Source: an uncultured Schlesneria sp.
GTDB lineage: Bacteria; Planctomycetota; Planctomycetia; Planctomycetales; Planctomycetaceae
Direction of reading: 5' to 3'
Length of the DNA stretch: 64,000 bases
Assembly (NCBI GenBank): GCA_903840265.1
Contig: CAIMFH010000021.1
Coordinates: forward strand, 1 to 64,000
Positions 45,363 to 55,256 of the stretch are shown here, one piece after another. The number at the start of each line of letters is the position of its first letter. The first letter of the stretch is position 1. Under the pieces are notes generated by a model. It was not told the origin of the DNA and did no database searches. It was given only the letters and a program-made list of their open reading frames with translations. The position numbers were made by a program, and so were the translations under genes.

Positions 45363-46187
45363 TTAGTCGACTGGCGGCTGCCAGTCACCCCAGTGAGAGA
45401 GGTAGTGGAGGTAGATCGGCTGAGTCTTCCCTTGCTCTTCCAGCCAGGTCTTCGTCGCGGTCACCAGTTCATGCTCGGTTTCGAGTGTGATCTTGCCCAG
45501 CAGGACTCGCGACCGCAGGAAAACGAAGTAGGTATCCAAAACATCGCAGCGGCAGTAGTCGTTAATCGCGACCGACTCACCCCGATCGTACATGTCCTGA
45601 ACCTGCGAGCCATCGACCCCGGCCTTACCCGGCTTCCCGATCAGGTTTGCCAACAGGTTCAGCCCGCCACTCAACCGCGCCGCCCCATAGTTCGACAGCA
45701 AGTCGAACAGATCGAGGTGCATTTCTAAGTTGTAGCGATTGCGGGATTGATCGTAAGCCCTCGCCTCGACATTGAACCAGGCCGGTACCGAATATCCGTA
45801 GCGATAAGCCGCCAGTTCCAGCACAGGCAGGTCGTAACCTCGACCATTGAAGCTGACCAGCGTCGGCCGCCCATAGCCGTTCCAACCTTGCCAGAAATGT
45901 TTCGCGATCACATGCGGCCGAAACTGCGGAGCATCCAGCACTGCCAGGTCCAGCAACCGGTAATCGGCATCCACCTTGGCCACCGCCACCGAGATCGGGA
46001 GCATGAACGTGACCGGAAGCACATCTTTGCCCGTCGTCGCCAGTAACTCGGCTCGATATCGTGCAATCGCTTCCGGCCCCTGCATGGATTCCTTCGGATA
46101 GCGAATCTTCGAAACCAGATCCCCATCGGCAATCGCTTCGATATCGAAGATCAGGTACTGCACATTCTGCTTGCGTTCAGTGGACAT
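45363..46187 (-). CDS. PolB-like DEDDy 3'-5' exonuclease
   Basis: 274 residues of the predicted PolB-type 3'-5' exonuclease family that occurs without a polymerase domain. All three exonuclease motifs are visible: YLIFDIEAI (D-x-E), [20 protein letters not shown] and [14 protein letters not shown]. It may degrade or proofread DNA or RNA ends; the partner is unknown. I use the ATG at 46187 (AGAAGAAG upstream); an ATG nine codons further up (46214) is the alternative. The longest reading, from 46406, runs into the small membrane gene region and is rejected. Confidence 0.85.
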   Translation of the reverse strand: MSTERKQNVQYLIFDIEAIADGDLVSKIRYPKESMQGPEAIARYRAELLATTGKDVLPVTFMLPISVAVAKVDADYRLLDLAVLDAPQFRPHVIAKHFWQGWNGYGRPTLVSFNGRGYDLPVLELAAYRYGYSVPAWFNVEARAYDQSRNRYNLEMHLDLFDLLSNYGAARLSGGLNLLANLIGKPGKAGVDGSQVQDMYDRGESVAINDYCRCDVLDTYFVFLRSRVLLGKITLETEHELVTATKTWLEEQGKTQPIYLHYLSHWGDWQPPVD

Positions 46188-46326
46188 AAGAGCTTCTTCT
46201 GCGTGAATCTTCATCGGAGCCGGCCAAGTCGCCGTTGACACCAACATAACAGGTGGGGCGCGCGGAGTCTTCGGAACACGCCATCCTCTCTCCAACGCTG
46301 GCCGCGCGATTCGACTACGACACGAC

Positions 46327-46650
46327 CTATCCAGCCGCGTTCTTCCGCGAGGTCCAGAAAATAAGACAAGCTGCCAGAGCAGCAAGTGGAAGCGTGATGA
46401 CTGCATAATGCACGACGATCAATTTTTCTTCGCGAATTGCTCTCCCACATCCGTAGTGACAAATGAACCGAATCGCGCTGTCGTTCGAGCGAATGTAATA
46501 GATCTCTTGCTGAGGACCGCTAAACCGACTTTCAAGTTCAAATTGGTCGACCACGACGCTACTTCGCAGCCAGCCGATAAGCAGTACGATGGAGATAATG
46601 AACACCGCACTCCCATACGTTCGTCGGCCGCCGCGGTAGAAGTCGCCCAT
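46327..46650 (-). CDS. Small two-pass membrane protein
   Basis: 107 residues with one hydrophobic segment near the start ([19 protein letters not shown]), an extracytoplasmic loop of about 45 residues containing FICHYGCGR, and a second segment at the end ([20 protein letters not shown]). The topology recalls short Planctomycete proteins of unknown function. The ATG at 46650 has AGGGGA upstream. Confidence 0.6.
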   Translation of the reverse strand: MGDFYRGGRRTYGSAVFIISIVLLIGWLRSSVVVDQFELESRFSGPQQEIYYIRSNDSAIRFICHYGCGRAIREEKLIVVHYAVITLPLAALAACLIFWTSRKNAAG

Positions 46651-46853
46651 CGGAATCGTCCCCTGCACGAATGCTCTCGGTCTATCACCAAGCCCGTGGT
46701 ATTGCAAATTCGGGTCAGATGTCGCTTTCAACCGGTTCTGTCTTGGAGGTAGAGTCTATTTTTCAACTTGGGCCGATGATAACAGTGTCGTCGGGGTCAC
46801 TGTTGCTGGTAAGATGGCATTTGTCCGCGACTGTGACCAGCGAATTGACCGCG

Positions 46854-47093
46854 ATGAAAGACAATATTGTGACGACTCCTGAAGCTGCACCGATTACTTT
46901 GGACCAGTTCCTCAAGACGACCGGCCTGGTCGGAACGGGGGGGCAGGCGAAAATTGCCATTCAGGAGGGGTATGTCACCGTGAACGGCGAACTCGAAACG
47001 CGGCGACGACGGAAGTTGGCACTCGGGGATGTGATCGTGGTCGATAACGAGCACAAGTTCGTCGTCACCGAAGACGCGATCCGTCGATTCTAA
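46854..47093 (+). CDS. Small S4-domain RNA-binding protein (YbcJ/RqcP-like)
   Basis: 79 residues, a single S4 RNA-binding domain: TLDQFLKTTGLVGTGGQAKI, AIQEGYVTVNGELETRRRRK and LALGDVIVVDN. Lone S4 proteins act on ribosomes or tRNA. The ATG at 46854 gives the normal length; a longer reading from 46671 adds 61 unrelated residues. Confidence 0.85.
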   Translation: MKDNIVTTPEAAPITLDQFLKTTGLVGTGGQAKIAIQEGYVTVNGELETRRRRKLALGDVIVVDNEHKFVVTEDAIRRF

Positions 47094-47120
47094 ACGACCG
47101 AGCGGCGTGGCTCTTCTCCA

Positions 47121-47229
47121 CGTGGGACGGGTTTCCAATCCGTCACTCTTCGCTGCGCGATGCACCGAGAAGTCGAGAACTGAGGTCAAATACCAAATCG
47201 AATGCAACGGGCTGGAAGCCCATCCCACG
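47121..47229. repeat. Long intergenic palindrome (GTGGGACGGG type)
   Basis: Arms CGTGGGACGGGTTTCCAATC (from 47121) and GGCTGGAAGCCCATCCCACG (to 47229) pair over 23 bases with four mismatches, around a 63-base spacer. It lies between two convergent genes. One copy in this window. Confidence 0.75.
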
Positions 47230-47245
47230 AAGAAATACGACTTAG

Positions 47246-47497
47246 TCAATTGTTCTTCTTATCGTCATCGGGATCGGGATGACGACTCAGATATTTTGGC
47301 AGCCACCAGCCCCACAGAATGTAGTGGGCACTGCCGAAGATCAGCATGCCACCGACGACCAGGACGACTCCCAGTAGCGCCGGCATGACGAGCGCGGTCA
47401 GTCCCAATAGCAGCAGTGAGACGAAGACCAGCAGCAGCAACGCAATTAACGTGCGCTGGTCGGCTTCACTCTTCGAGCGGTCTTCGTCGTCACTCAT
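47246..47497 (-). CDS. Small membrane protein of unknown function
   Basis: 83 residues. It has a charged N-terminus (SDDEDRSKSEADQ), two hydrophobic segments (LIALLLLVFVSLLLLGLTAL and LLGVVLVVGGMLIFGSA) and an acidic C-terminus (HPDPDDDKKNN). Its ATG overlaps the stop of the SRPBCC gene, so the two are coupled. Confidence 0.7.
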   Translation of the reverse strand: MSDDEDRSKSEADQRTLIALLLLVFVSLLLLGLTALVMPALLGVVLVVGGMLIFGSAHYILWGWWLPKYLSRHPDPDDDKKNN

Positions 47498-47940
47498 CCA
47501 AACACTTTCTTCAGCGCCAGCGAGCGGTGATAGAACCCGTCTTCCAACGCTTCCATAATACGATCGGCGGTCACGATCAGCCCCATCATTCCGCCGGGGG
47601 GTTCGAATTCGATCCGATTCGTGAGGACCGCGGCACCTTCAGGCGCAGCGTCGACGATATAGTCGTGCTGCCACTTCTTGAGGGCCCCTTCGACAAGGTT
47701 CTCGCGGTATCGGTGCGGCGGATCCATCTCGACGATCTCATACTTCATCTGCTGGACCATGCCATAGGCCTGGATCTTGCAGAGCAGATGTGTCCCCAGC
47801 ACGATCAACTGTGGGGGATCGACATAAACGAAATTGGATTCGGGGGGAGCGATCGCCTGCAAGTTGGCCGGACTCAAAATGAAATCGAACACCTGCTGGG
47901 GCGAAGCCTTCAAGGGGGTGCGATATTCAAAAACTGGCAT
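47494..47940 (-). CDS. SRPBCC (START-like) ligand-binding protein
   Basis: 148 residues with the polyketide-cyclase/START-like pattern: an N-terminal strand and helix (EYRTPLKASPQQVFDFILSP), central strands (YEIVEMDPPHRYRENLVEGA) and a long C-terminal helix after NRIEFEPPGGMMGLIV. The fold binds hydrophobic small molecules; the ligand is unknown. GAAGGA precedes the ATG. Confidence 0.82.
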   Translation of the reverse strand: MPVFEYRTPLKASPQQVFDFILSPANLQAIAPPESNFVYVDPPQLIVLGTHLLCKIQAYGMVQQMKYEIVEMDPPHRYRENLVEGALKKWQHDYIVDAAPEGAAVLTNRIEFEPPGGMMGLIVTADRIMEALEDGFYHRSLALKKVFG

Positions 47941-48061
47941 GCGCGGTCCTTCAAATTCGTTTCGATCCGGACCAGCGTCCGATATCTTGAGCGTCTTGGA
48001 TTGGCATTGTAGGTACCTGACGGATCATAGTGAAGTTGGACCGACAAGAACTGTTACCGTC

Positions 48062-48131
48062 TTGTATCCAATCTCGCCAAGAGATCGGGCAAACGTGACA
48101 TCACCCAATCTCGTGGCGAGATTGGATACAA
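48062..48131. repeat. Dispersed palindrome PR-C, copy 2
   Basis: Two 28-base arms (48062-48089 and 48104-48131), beginning TTGTATCCAATCTCGCCAAG and ending GGCGAGATTGGATACAA, pair with about two mismatches around a 14-base loop. It ends 14 bases before the miaA start codon, so in RNA it could fold next to the ribosome site. Confidence 0.85.
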
Positions 48132-48145
48132 AAGAGATCCACCAC

Positions 48146-49111
48146 GTGCAGTTTCCTGTCGATTTGCTGGCGCAGTGTCTATTCCTGTGCGGACCCACAG
48201 CTTGTGGCAAGACCGCCCTCTCGCTGGCTCTGGCCGAGCGGCTCGATGCCGAAATCGTATCGCTCGATTCGATGACGCTGTACCGCGGCATGGATATTGG
48301 AACCGCCAAGCCATCCTCCGTCGAACAAGCTCGCGTCCCCCATCATCTGATCAACATCCTCGATCCTCACGAAGAGTATAGTCTGGCCGACTACCTGACC
48401 GCAGCCGAAGCCTGCTGCCGAGACATCGTCGCTCGCCAGCGTCGGCCTTTGTTCGTGGGTGGGACAGGACTGTATCTGCGTGGCGTGCTCCGCGGCGTCT
48501 TTGAAGGCCCCGCTGCGGATTGGGATTTGCGAAAGCAATTGGAAGAGCAGCTATCGCGTGACGGAGCCGTGGCGCTCCATCGAGAGCTGCAGCAGATCGA
48601 CTCGCCGACAGCGATACGATTGCACCCGAACGACACTCGCCGAGTGATTCGTGCCATCGAAGTCTTCCGTCTGACAGGACGACCATTGTCGGAGCATCAC
48701 GAGCAACTTGCCCGGCCTGCCAACGAACGGCCGCGGCATGTCTACTGGCTGTCGCCACCGCGCGAGTGGCTCTACCAGCGAATCAACGATCGTGTCGAAC
48801 AGATGTTCGAGCAGGGATTGCTGGACGAAGTCAGGCAGTTGAAAGAGCTGCCGCGGGGACTCGGCCAGACTGCTCGACAGGGGTTGGGCTACAAAGAGGT
48901 ACTCGACTGGCTGGAGTCACCCGCACGGGACGCAATCGCTCCGATAGCAGAACTGATCGACCTGATTCAGACGCGGACTCGCCAGTTTGCGAAACGGCAG
49001 CACACGTGGTTTCGCAATCTGGAAGAGTGTACGGCGATCGAAATCACTGGACAGGAATCGACAACGGAGCTGGTCGAGCAGATCTCGTTACGAGTCACCA
49101 CCTACGGTTGA
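48146..49111 (+). CDS. miaA: tRNA dimethylallyltransferase MiaA
   Basis: 321 residues. It transfers a dimethylallyl group to N6 of A37 in tRNAs that read UNN codons. The P-loop is LCGPTACGKTALSLALAERL, then EIVSLDSMTLYRGMDIGTAK, LFVGGTGLYLRGVLRG, NDTRRVIRAIEVFRLTGRPL and RQGLGYKEVLDWLE, all MiaA features. I place the start at the GTG at 48146, just upstream of the P-loop, which gives normal MiaA length; the ATG reading from 47834 would run through repeat PR-C. Confidence 0.92.
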   Translation: MQFPVDLLAQCLFLCGPTACGKTALSLALAERLDAEIVSLDSMTLYRGMDIGTAKPSSVEQARVPHHLINILDPHEEYSLADYLTAAEACCRDIVARQRRPLFVGGTGLYLRGVLRGVFEGPAADWDLRKQLEEQLSRDGAVALHRELQQIDSPTAIRLHPNDTRRVIRAIEVFRLTGRPLSEHHEQLARPANERPRHVYWLSPPREWLYQRINDRVEQMFEQGLLDEVRQLKELPRGLGQTARQGLGYKEVLDWLESPARDAIAPIAELIDLIQTRTRQFAKRQHTWFRNLEECTAIEITGQESTTELVEQISLRVTTYG

Positions 49112-51082
49112 TCACTGCTTGCGGTACGGCCACGGCTCGATCTCGTTCCCTGCGGCTGGCGGTGGGCCGAGCAGCTTAGGCTGCGGTCGCGAAACAGGCT
49201 GTCCGTTGTTCCAATTCGGGAGCGAATTCGGCATCCCATTGCCACCGGCGGAACCGCCTTGCGAACCGGCTGGCCAGGATCCGTTGTAGGGGGCGGCAGG
49301 ACTTAAATTTGGCTTGTCGGCCCACGTCGATCCGGCGGCACCTTGATCAACTGGATCGCCAAAACGAGGGACCGAGTTACTGTTGGGTGATGTCGCACCA
49401 GCCTGAGTGACCTGGCCATTGCCGTTGATCTGGGGCCAGCCACTTGCTGGTGATTGCGGCCCCAGCGGTTCGTTATCCATCGCGGCCGAACGTTGAAAGT
49501 TGCCCTGACGCTGATCGCCTGGGGCAAAGCTGCCGCGGTTCGGTGCAAAGGCAGGGTCTTGATAGGAAGGTGGCGAAGCGAATTCGGCACCGAAGCGACT
49601 ATTGGCACCGGGGCCGGATTGGTTGGGTTGTCCGAATGAACCACCCTGGCCACCCGCTTCCGCAGGAACGACCGGGAACAATCCGCCGACATTCATCCCC
49701 AACTGAGCGGCCGCTTGATTGGCCGACTGATCACTGAAGCCACCGTTGTTCTGGCCTGATCCCATTGGCTGCATGTTTGGCAATTGAATGTTTTGCTGCT
49801 GCTGGTAGTAAGGATTCGCGACTTGTGAGTTCGAGTTGCCGTTCGGTTGCACACCCGCCCGTTGGAAGTTGGGATCGCGAACGCCAGCCCCCTCCCAACC
49901 GTTGATATCAGGCGTGGCACCAGGTCGAGCGTTCAAAGAATCTTGATTGTTAAATTGGCCAGGATTCTGACTGAAGCCGTTCGGGTCAGTTCGTCCGCCG
50001 TTGTTCGCCATGGCACCGGGGTTATTGCCATAACCGTTCGGGGTGACCACAGGGTACTGATTCGGAGGCCCTTGATTGAACTGCTGTTGGGATGTCTGAC
50101 CTGCACCTGGTCCGATCACGATTGGCGAATTCGACTGCGATGGCGGCTGATTCACGTGAGCCGTCTGCTGTCCGCCACTGTGATCGTGCCATTCACTGCG
50201 TGGTTTGGATTCATCGATCATCTGCTGCTGTCGACGTGCCTTCGATTCGGCACGTTCGCGCTGCATTACCTCTTTCAACTGCTCGGGAGTCATGTTGGAG
50301 ACATCAGGTCGTTCGTTGTTCGCGGGCGAGACGCGGCTGTTGGGATTGTTCTGCGCCATCATGTCGTTATTCGGCATGCCGTTCCGCTGCGGGAACAATT
50401 GTGCCATGTACTGCTGAGCTTCTGCCTCCGAGCCACCGCGGCGGAACATCGCCATCGCATCGTCGGAGCGACCCTGTTTCGCGTAGAGCGCTCCGAGATT
50501 AGCCATCGCCCCCTTGTGAGACGGAATGATCCCCAACGCCTTGTTCAGTGTCTCTTCGGCGCGGCGATCCTGACCGCGCAGCGAGTACGAATACCCCAAG
50601 TCGCTGAGCAGATTGGCATCGTTTGGCCGTTGTTTCAGCGCAGCTTCGTAATGATCGTCGGCAGCGCCGAATTGACCTTCTTTGTCGGCGACAACGGCCA
50701 ACCGGTGATGGCAATCGGGGTCGTTCGGTCGTAATACCAGCGCCTTTTCATATTCCTTCTTCGCGTCAGCCAGTTGATTGGCGCGCAGAGCGAGCCCACC
50801 TTGTCGTAGATGGCTTTCGTACGTGGAAGAACGAGACGAACCGTCCTTGGATCCACTCGCCAGCTTGGTGCGGAGTTCGTCCGAGTTGGGTGCCTTGCCC
50901 TTGTCTTTCTTCTGACCCCAGTACGTGACGACTTCTTTGTTATTGGGATTGGACTGGCGGGGCTTCGAAGTCGAGGCCATCCAACTGGACGGGCCCTTCA
51001 TCGATTGACATCCGCAGTGCGCGAGCGCGATCGCAAAAATCGCGCTTATGCACGCCATCCGTGGCACCCTATGGTCGATCAT
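49112..51082 (-). CDS. TPR lipoprotein with a long Asn/Gln/Gly/Pro-rich C-terminal half
   Basis: 656 residues. The signal sequence has a lipobox-like end (ISAIFAIALAHCGC). TPR repeats follow at about 90-230 (ALRANQLADAKKEYEKALVL, AADDHYEAALKQRPND, AEETLNKALGIIPSHKGA, AKQGRSDDAMAMFRRGG). A charged helix comes next (EVMQRERAESKARRQQQM). The remaining 370 or so residues are low-complexity, rich in N, Q, G, P and S, and probably disordered. It is likely an envelope scaffold protein. It abuts miaA tail to tail with no base between. Confidence 0.82.
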   Translation of the reverse strand: MIDHRVPRMACISAIFAIALAHCGCQSMKGPSSWMASTSKPRQSNPNNKEVVTYWGQKKDKGKAPNSDELRTKLASGSKDGSSRSSTYESHLRQGGLALRANQLADAKKEYEKALVLRPNDPDCHHRLAVVADKEGQFGAADDHYEAALKQRPNDANLLSDLGYSYSLRGQDRRAEETLNKALGIIPSHKGAMANLGALYAKQGRSDDAMAMFRRGGSEAEAQQYMAQLFPQRNGMPNNDMMAQNNPNSRVSPANNERPDVSNMTPEQLKEVMQRERAESKARRQQQMIDESKPRSEWHDHSGGQQTAHVNQPPSQSNSPIVIGPGAGQTSQQQFNQGPPNQYPVVTPNGYGNNPGAMANNGGRTDPNGFSQNPGQFNNQDSLNARPGATPDINGWEGAGVRDPNFQRAGVQPNGNSNSQVANPYYQQQQNIQLPNMQPMGSGQNNGGFSDQSANQAAAQLGMNVGGLFPVVPAEAGGQGGSFGQPNQSGPGANSRFGAEFASPPSYQDPAFAPNRGSFAPGDQRQGNFQRSAAMDNEPLGPQSPASGWPQINGNGQVTQAGATSPNSNSVPRFGDPVDQGAAGSTWADKPNLSPAAPYNGSWPAGSQGGSAGGNGMPNSLPNWNNGQPVSRPQPKLLGPPPAAGNEIEPWPYRKQ

Positions 51083-51351
51083 TCAACCGATCCTTGGTTG
51101 AGTACGTTGTCGAAATGTCTTAGCCCGACGATGTGAACGAGGTGTCTCGATGACAATCGCTGAAGTAAATCATCGGACGATTTTTTGATTTCTCGTGCCG
51201 ACTACTGAAAAATGTTAGAGTTTGTGTCAGTTTGTGTCGAGACGAGGTTTCGCACCCGGCGCTTACCTAGTTTCGCAATCCCTCCCGGTTGGCATGTCTT
51301 TCGGCATTTTTTACTGGGAAGCACCATCTTCATGTGGCAACGAAACGTACA

Positions 51352-52140
51352 ATGCTCGCGAAACGCATCATCCCTTGTTTAGATGTCCACGGCGGACGCG
51401 TCGTCAAAGGCGTCAATTTTCTCAATCTTCAGGATGCTGGCGACCCCGTCGAAGTGGCCGCTCGCTATGAAGAAGACGGCGCGGATGAATTGGTCTTTCT
51501 GGATATCACCGCCAGTCACGAACAGCGGGCGATCCTGCTGGATGTGGTCCGGCGCACCTCGGAAGTCTGTTTCATGCCGCTGACCGTGGGTGGCGGCATC
51601 CGCACGATCGACGACATTCGCGCCTTATTGAACGCCGGCTGCGACAAGGTGTCGATCAATTCGTCGGCCGTGAAGGATCCGCAGTTCGTTCGCGATGCGG
51701 CGGCGAAGTTCGGCAGCCAATGCATCGTCGTGAACATCGACCCCAAGCGAGTCCAACGAGACGGCCGCGAAGTTTGGGAAGTCCATATTAACGGCGGCCG
51801 AGTTTCCACCGGACTGGAGGCGGTCGCGTGGGCTCAGGAAGTCGAGCGCCTGGGTGCTGGCGAGATCGTGCTGACATCAATGGACGCCGATGGCACCAAA
51901 GACGGTTACGACCTTCCCATGACGCGAGCCGTCGCCGATGCCGTGAACATTCCCGTCGTCGCGAGCGGTGGTGCCGGCAACCCCGAGCACTTACGAGCGA
52001 TCTTGACCGAAGGTCATGCGAGTGCCGCGCTGGCAGCCAGCATCTTCCATTACGGAACGCACCCCATCGGCGTGACCAAGCAGTACCTGGCTGATCATGG
52101 CGTACCGATTCGTTTCAACTCGCTGGCTGGGGCTCGCTGA
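51352..52140 (+). CDS. hisF: Imidazole glycerol phosphate synthase cyclase subunit HisF
   Basis: 262 residues, a full-length HisF. It works with HisH to make IGP and AICAR from PRFAR in histidine synthesis. The opening [20 protein letters not shown] carries the catalytic Asp, and [20 protein letters not shown] the second. DITASHEQR and the phosphate-binding [12 protein letters not shown] are present. The start is the ATG at 51352; the longer reading from 51289 has no support. It is not in a his operon; the next gene is moaC. Confidence 0.95.
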   Translation: MLAKRIIPCLDVHGGRVVKGVNFLNLQDAGDPVEVAARYEEDGADELVFLDITASHEQRAILLDVVRRTSEVCFMPLTVGGGIRTIDDIRALLNAGCDKVSINSSAVKDPQFVRDAAAKFGSQCIVVNIDPKRVQRDGREVWEVHINGGRVSTGLEAVAWAQEVERLGAGEIVLTSMDADGTKDGYDLPMTRAVADAVNIPVVASGGAGNPEHLRAILTEGHASAALAASIFHYGTHPIGVTKQYLADHGVPIRFNSLAGAR

Positions 52141-52231
52141 GAATTTTTCCGTTCGCGGCCAAGAATGAGGTCTTCTCCGATATTACTCCCGCGATCAACG
52201 GCTTCACTTTGCACCGAGCACGTTATAATCG

Positions 52232-52702
52232 ATGACTGACCTCACACATTTCGATGAACACGGTGCCAGTCGCATGGTCGATGTCGGTGCGAAAGAAATC
52301 ACGCATCGCATGGCGCGCGCCGAAAGTTTCGTGGTGATGCAGACCGAGACGCTCAAGTTGATCATCGATCGTCGAGTCGCCAAGGGAGACGTGCTGGAAG
52401 TGGCTCGGCTGGCCGGGATCATGGCGACCAAGCGAACTGCCGATCTGATCCCGCTATGTCATCCGCTGGGAATCGACGGCGTCGATGTGAATCTTCAACC
52501 CGTCGACGCGACGACGATCCGCATCGAAGCGACCGTGCGCGTCCATGGGCGAACGGGCGTCGAAATGGAAGCTCTTACCGCGGTCTCGGTCGCTGCACTC
52601 ACGATCTATGACATGTGCAAAGCTGTCGATCGTGGAATGACTCTGGGTCCGACTCGCCTCTTGGAAAAGTCGGGTGGCAAGAGCGGGCATTTCAAAGCAT
52701 AG
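52232..52702 (+). CDS. moaC: Cyclic pyranopterin monophosphate synthase MoaC
   Basis: 156 residues. It acts after MoaA in molybdenum cofactor synthesis. Signature stretches are [60 protein letters not shown] and the final [10 protein letters not shown]. It follows hisF after 91 bases on the same strand; no other moa gene is near. A palindrome begins nine bases after the stop. Confidence 0.96.
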   Translation: MTDLTHFDEHGASRMVDVGAKEITHRMARAESFVVMQTETLKLIIDRRVAKGDVLEVARLAGIMATKRTADLIPLCHPLGIDGVDVNLQPVDATTIRIEATVRVHGRTGVEMEALTAVSVAALTIYDMCKAVDRGMTLGPTRLLEKSGGKSGHFKA

Positions 52703-52711
52703 CCCACGGTG

Positions 52712-52838
52712 CCCGGTGAGCCGCGCCGCGTTAGCACACAGATCGCTTCGCAGACTCGCGATTTGATTTGCTCGTTGGATCCGATCGGGATGAGTCTGTG
52801 CCAACTTTCCGCATGCTAACGCGGCGCGGTTCACCGGG
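52712..52838. repeat. Long intergenic palindrome after moaC
   Basis: 25-base arms (from CCCGGTGAGCCGCGCCGCG at 52712 to CGCGGCGCGGTTCACCGGG at 52838) pair with one mismatch around a spacer of about 77 bases. It fills the space between two convergent stops, moaC and the peroxiredoxin-like gene. One copy in the window. Confidence 0.85.
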
Positions 52839-52841
52839 AAT

Positions 52842-53633
52842 CTAAGCCGTCAGCGCTGTTTCCAGTGACTCGTTCGCGACGAGGCGAACTGCCTCCAGAA
52901 CGTCCTTGGGTTCCGCTCGTTTCCAGTATTCCGCTTCCACGAATCGCCACGTCACAATGCCGTCCTGGTTGATGACATACGTTGCCGGTACTGGCATTTC
53001 GTCACGGTTCCCTTTGCCATTGTGCTCTTCAAAGTAGATGCCGAAATGTTGCTCGTGCCATTGCAGAGCGTACTCGGGAACCTTCCAGACAATCCCAAGC
53101 TCCTCGGCAAAACGTAGACCATCATCGGTCAGCACGTCGAACCCTAGGCCATTCTTGCCGACGGTCGACAAGGAATCGTCAGGATGTTCAGGGGTGATCG
53201 CAACGAGATGCGCACCCAACTCTTCAAGTTCAGGTAACGCGTGTTGAAGTGCTCGCAATGCAAAGTTGCAATACGGACTCCAGCCACCGCGATAGAAGGT
53301 GACCACGAGCGGTCCCTTGGAGAGCAACGAATCCGATCGGACCATATCGCCGATTTGATTCGGCAGGAAAAACATCGGGAATTTATCACCGACTTGAATC
53401 GAGTTTTCGTTGAGTCCTGCTGCGACCAGTTCGGTGAGCGAACGATTCAACGCTTCCACAAATTCCGGTGGCATCGCGCCGTGCTGAGGGTCTTGCCAGT
53501 ATTGACGCGACTCTTCCAACGCGTCGACCAGCGACGTGCTGGTGGGATCCCAGCGGAACGGTAACGCGAAGCCCTCATCCACTTTATCAACGGCATCCGG
53601 ATCTTCGGTGTAGCTGCGAATCTTCTGTCCCAT
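52842..53633 (-). CDS. Peroxiredoxin-like (AhpC/TSA) protein with Ser in the usual Cys position
   Basis: 263 residues with a thioredoxin-fold redoxin domain in the C-terminal two thirds. The active-site region reads VTFYRGGWSPYCNFALRALQ; related peroxiredoxin-like proteins usually have W-C-P-Y-C here, so the first cysteine is Ser. Only one cysteine remains at this site. The N-terminal helical part (ALNRSLTELVAAGLNENSIQ) is family-typical. The ATG at 53633 has GGAAG eight bases upstream, while the ATG six bases earlier would be too close to it; a longer reading from 53771 is rejected. Confidence 0.82.
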   Translation of the reverse strand: MGQKIRSYTEDPDAVDKVDEGFALPFRWDPTSTSLVDALEESRQYWQDPQHGAMPPEFVEALNRSLTELVAAGLNENSIQVGDKFPMFFLPNQIGDMVRSDSLLSKGPLVVTFYRGGWSPYCNFALRALQHALPELEELGAHLVAITPEHPDDSLSTVGKNGLGFDVLTDDGLRFAEELGIVWKVPEYALQWHEQHFGIYFEEHNGKGNRDEMPVPATYVINQDGIVTWRFVEAEYWKRAEPKDVLEAVRLVANESLETALTA

Positions 53634-53958
53634 GCTCATCACTTCCCGACGAACGACAAGCCCACCGACCAACCCGGGACCGATATTCGTTCCAAATGCC
53701 AGGTTGCCGCGACGACTCGCCCTATGCAGAGAAATACCGGCATCCTCGACCATTCTTACATTAAATCTCATTCATTCAGGCGAATTTCAGCTTTGACGAT
53801 TGCTCCAAACAGACCATGACCATCATCGATTTCCGGTGTGAAAGAGGGTCGGGTCGTTCACGCCGTGGCACTTGGTTGGCGCGCTTAATGCTATTTCCGC
53901 ATTGGACTTCCGTGCCGTCACGTTGCGACGACGACCCCCTGACAAGCCTATCCAACTC

Positions 53959-55062
53959 CTACTCAAACGCAGCCGAATCGATCGCCGGTTGAAGCAGAGT
54001 CGGCTTGGAGCCGTCGGTCCCGATTGTCAGCAACTGCAGGCTCTTGCCGGTGGTGCCGTAGACCTTCCGCTCCACGAAGTAATAGATCGATTTGTCGGAG
54101 ATCCAACCCGCTCGCACGGCCCCTTCGCCACCCAGAGCCAACGGGTACGAGGCGGTGCATAACTCGGTCGATTTGGTCACTTCATTCGCATCGGCAATCT
54201 GCAGTTGCACCGATTCGAAGCTGAATCCTTCCGATGGCAGCGCCAGCAGCAGCGACTTGCCATTCGGCGAATAGTAGGCGTACTTCGGCTGGATCTTTAA
54301 GTTCCTGGTCGCGCCTGTCGCCAGAGTCAGTTCGTGCAGGTTCTCGCCCCCATTCTCGTCCTTCTCCAGCTTGCTGCCCACTTTGCCTGCCGCAAACGCC
54401 GTGAACACAGCCTTCTTGCCGTCGGGCGAAACATCAAATGCAAACTGTTGATTCACAATCACCGCGGCCTTCGCGGTGAGCTTTCCGGTGGCCACATCCA
54501 ATGTCGACACGGTCCCTGCGAATCCGACATCTCCTTCTTTCGACTTGGCTTCCAGCAGCACGATCGTCTTGGAATCGGCCAACCATTGAATGTTCGTGCC
54601 GATCTTGCTGGCGATCTTCTTGGCATTGCCATTGGCGGTTGTCACCAGGTGCAGTTCCGGCACCTTCGATTTGAATTCGGGATCATCGTCATTCGACCCG
54701 GCGACAATAGCGATGTATTTCCCATCGGGTGAAAAGCGAGCATTGGCTGCGCTATCGACTTGGAAGATCTGCTTCGCCTTCCCATTGGCCACCGTCACCA
54801 ACGAGAAATCGAACGTCTGAAATCCCGACTTGGATACTGTCAGCACCTGCTTGCCATCGGGCGAGAACCGAGCGTACGACGGCTCGGCGCCTTCGGTCGC
54901 CTTCTGGATCAGCTTCACCTTCTTGCTGACAGGGTCCACGACAAAGAACCCTTCCTGCCGAGTCACCAGCAGATGCCCCTCCTTGTTCACATCCAGCTCG
55001 ATGGGAAAACATCCCACCAGCAACAGCAGACCCAAGGCACAGAGCACTCGATTTTTAGCCAC
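53959..55062 (-). CDS. Lipoprotein with a TolB-like beta-propeller
   Basis: 367 residues. The start is a GTG at 55062, behind AGAGGAAG, giving VAKNRVLCALGLLLLVGC with the lipobox LLVGC. The mature part has repeated blades with the pattern ARFSPDGKQVLTV, ARFSPDGKYIAIV, FDVSPDGKKAVFTAF and YYSPNGKSLLLAL, as in TolB and WD40-like proteins. No enzyme motif is visible. It probably sits in the envelope as a binding protein. Confidence 0.82.
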   Translation of the reverse strand: MAKNRVLCALGLLLLVGCFPIELDVNKEGHLLVTRQEGFFVVDPVSKKVKLIQKATEGAEPSYARFSPDGKQVLTVSKSGFQTFDFSLVTVANGKAKQIFQVDSAANARFSPDGKYIAIVAGSNDDDPEFKSKVPELHLVTTANGNAKKIASKIGTNIQWLADSKTIVLLEAKSKEGDVGFAGTVSTLDVATGKLTAKAAVIVNQQFAFDVSPDGKKAVFTAFAAGKVGSKLEKDENGGENLHELTLATGATRNLKIQPKYAYYSPNGKSLLLALPSEGFSFESVQLQIADANEVTKSTELCTASYPLALGGEGAVRAGWISDKSIYYFVERKVYGTTGKSLQLLTIGTDGSKPTLLQPAIDSAAFE

Positions 55063-55256
55063 GACATCTTCCTCTGGCAGACTTTTTGGACAGCAACGAC
55101 TCGGTGTAACCGCAAACTTTGCAGGGACGCGTCTCGACAATGTCTCGTTATGCCATACTTTGTTTGGCTCGATCTAGATCGTCTTTCAACGACTTCTGAA
55201 AGAATGCGAAAATAGTCGGCTTCTTCCTGATCGCGACCTCAGATTGCGGTGCCTGA

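Noticed and set aside
47834-48145. Long N-terminal extension of MiaA
   Set aside because: It runs opposite the SRPBCC gene and through repeat PR-C, and MiaA normally starts just before its P-loop.
49847-50734. 295-residue + strand frame
   Set aside because: It lies wholly opposite the TPR lipoprotein gene and has no domain; it is kept open by the low-complexity sense sequence.
52224-52229. TATAAT just before moaC as a -10 box
   Set aside because: It ends only two bases before the start codon, so transcription would begin inside the gene, and no -35 element lies at the right distance.
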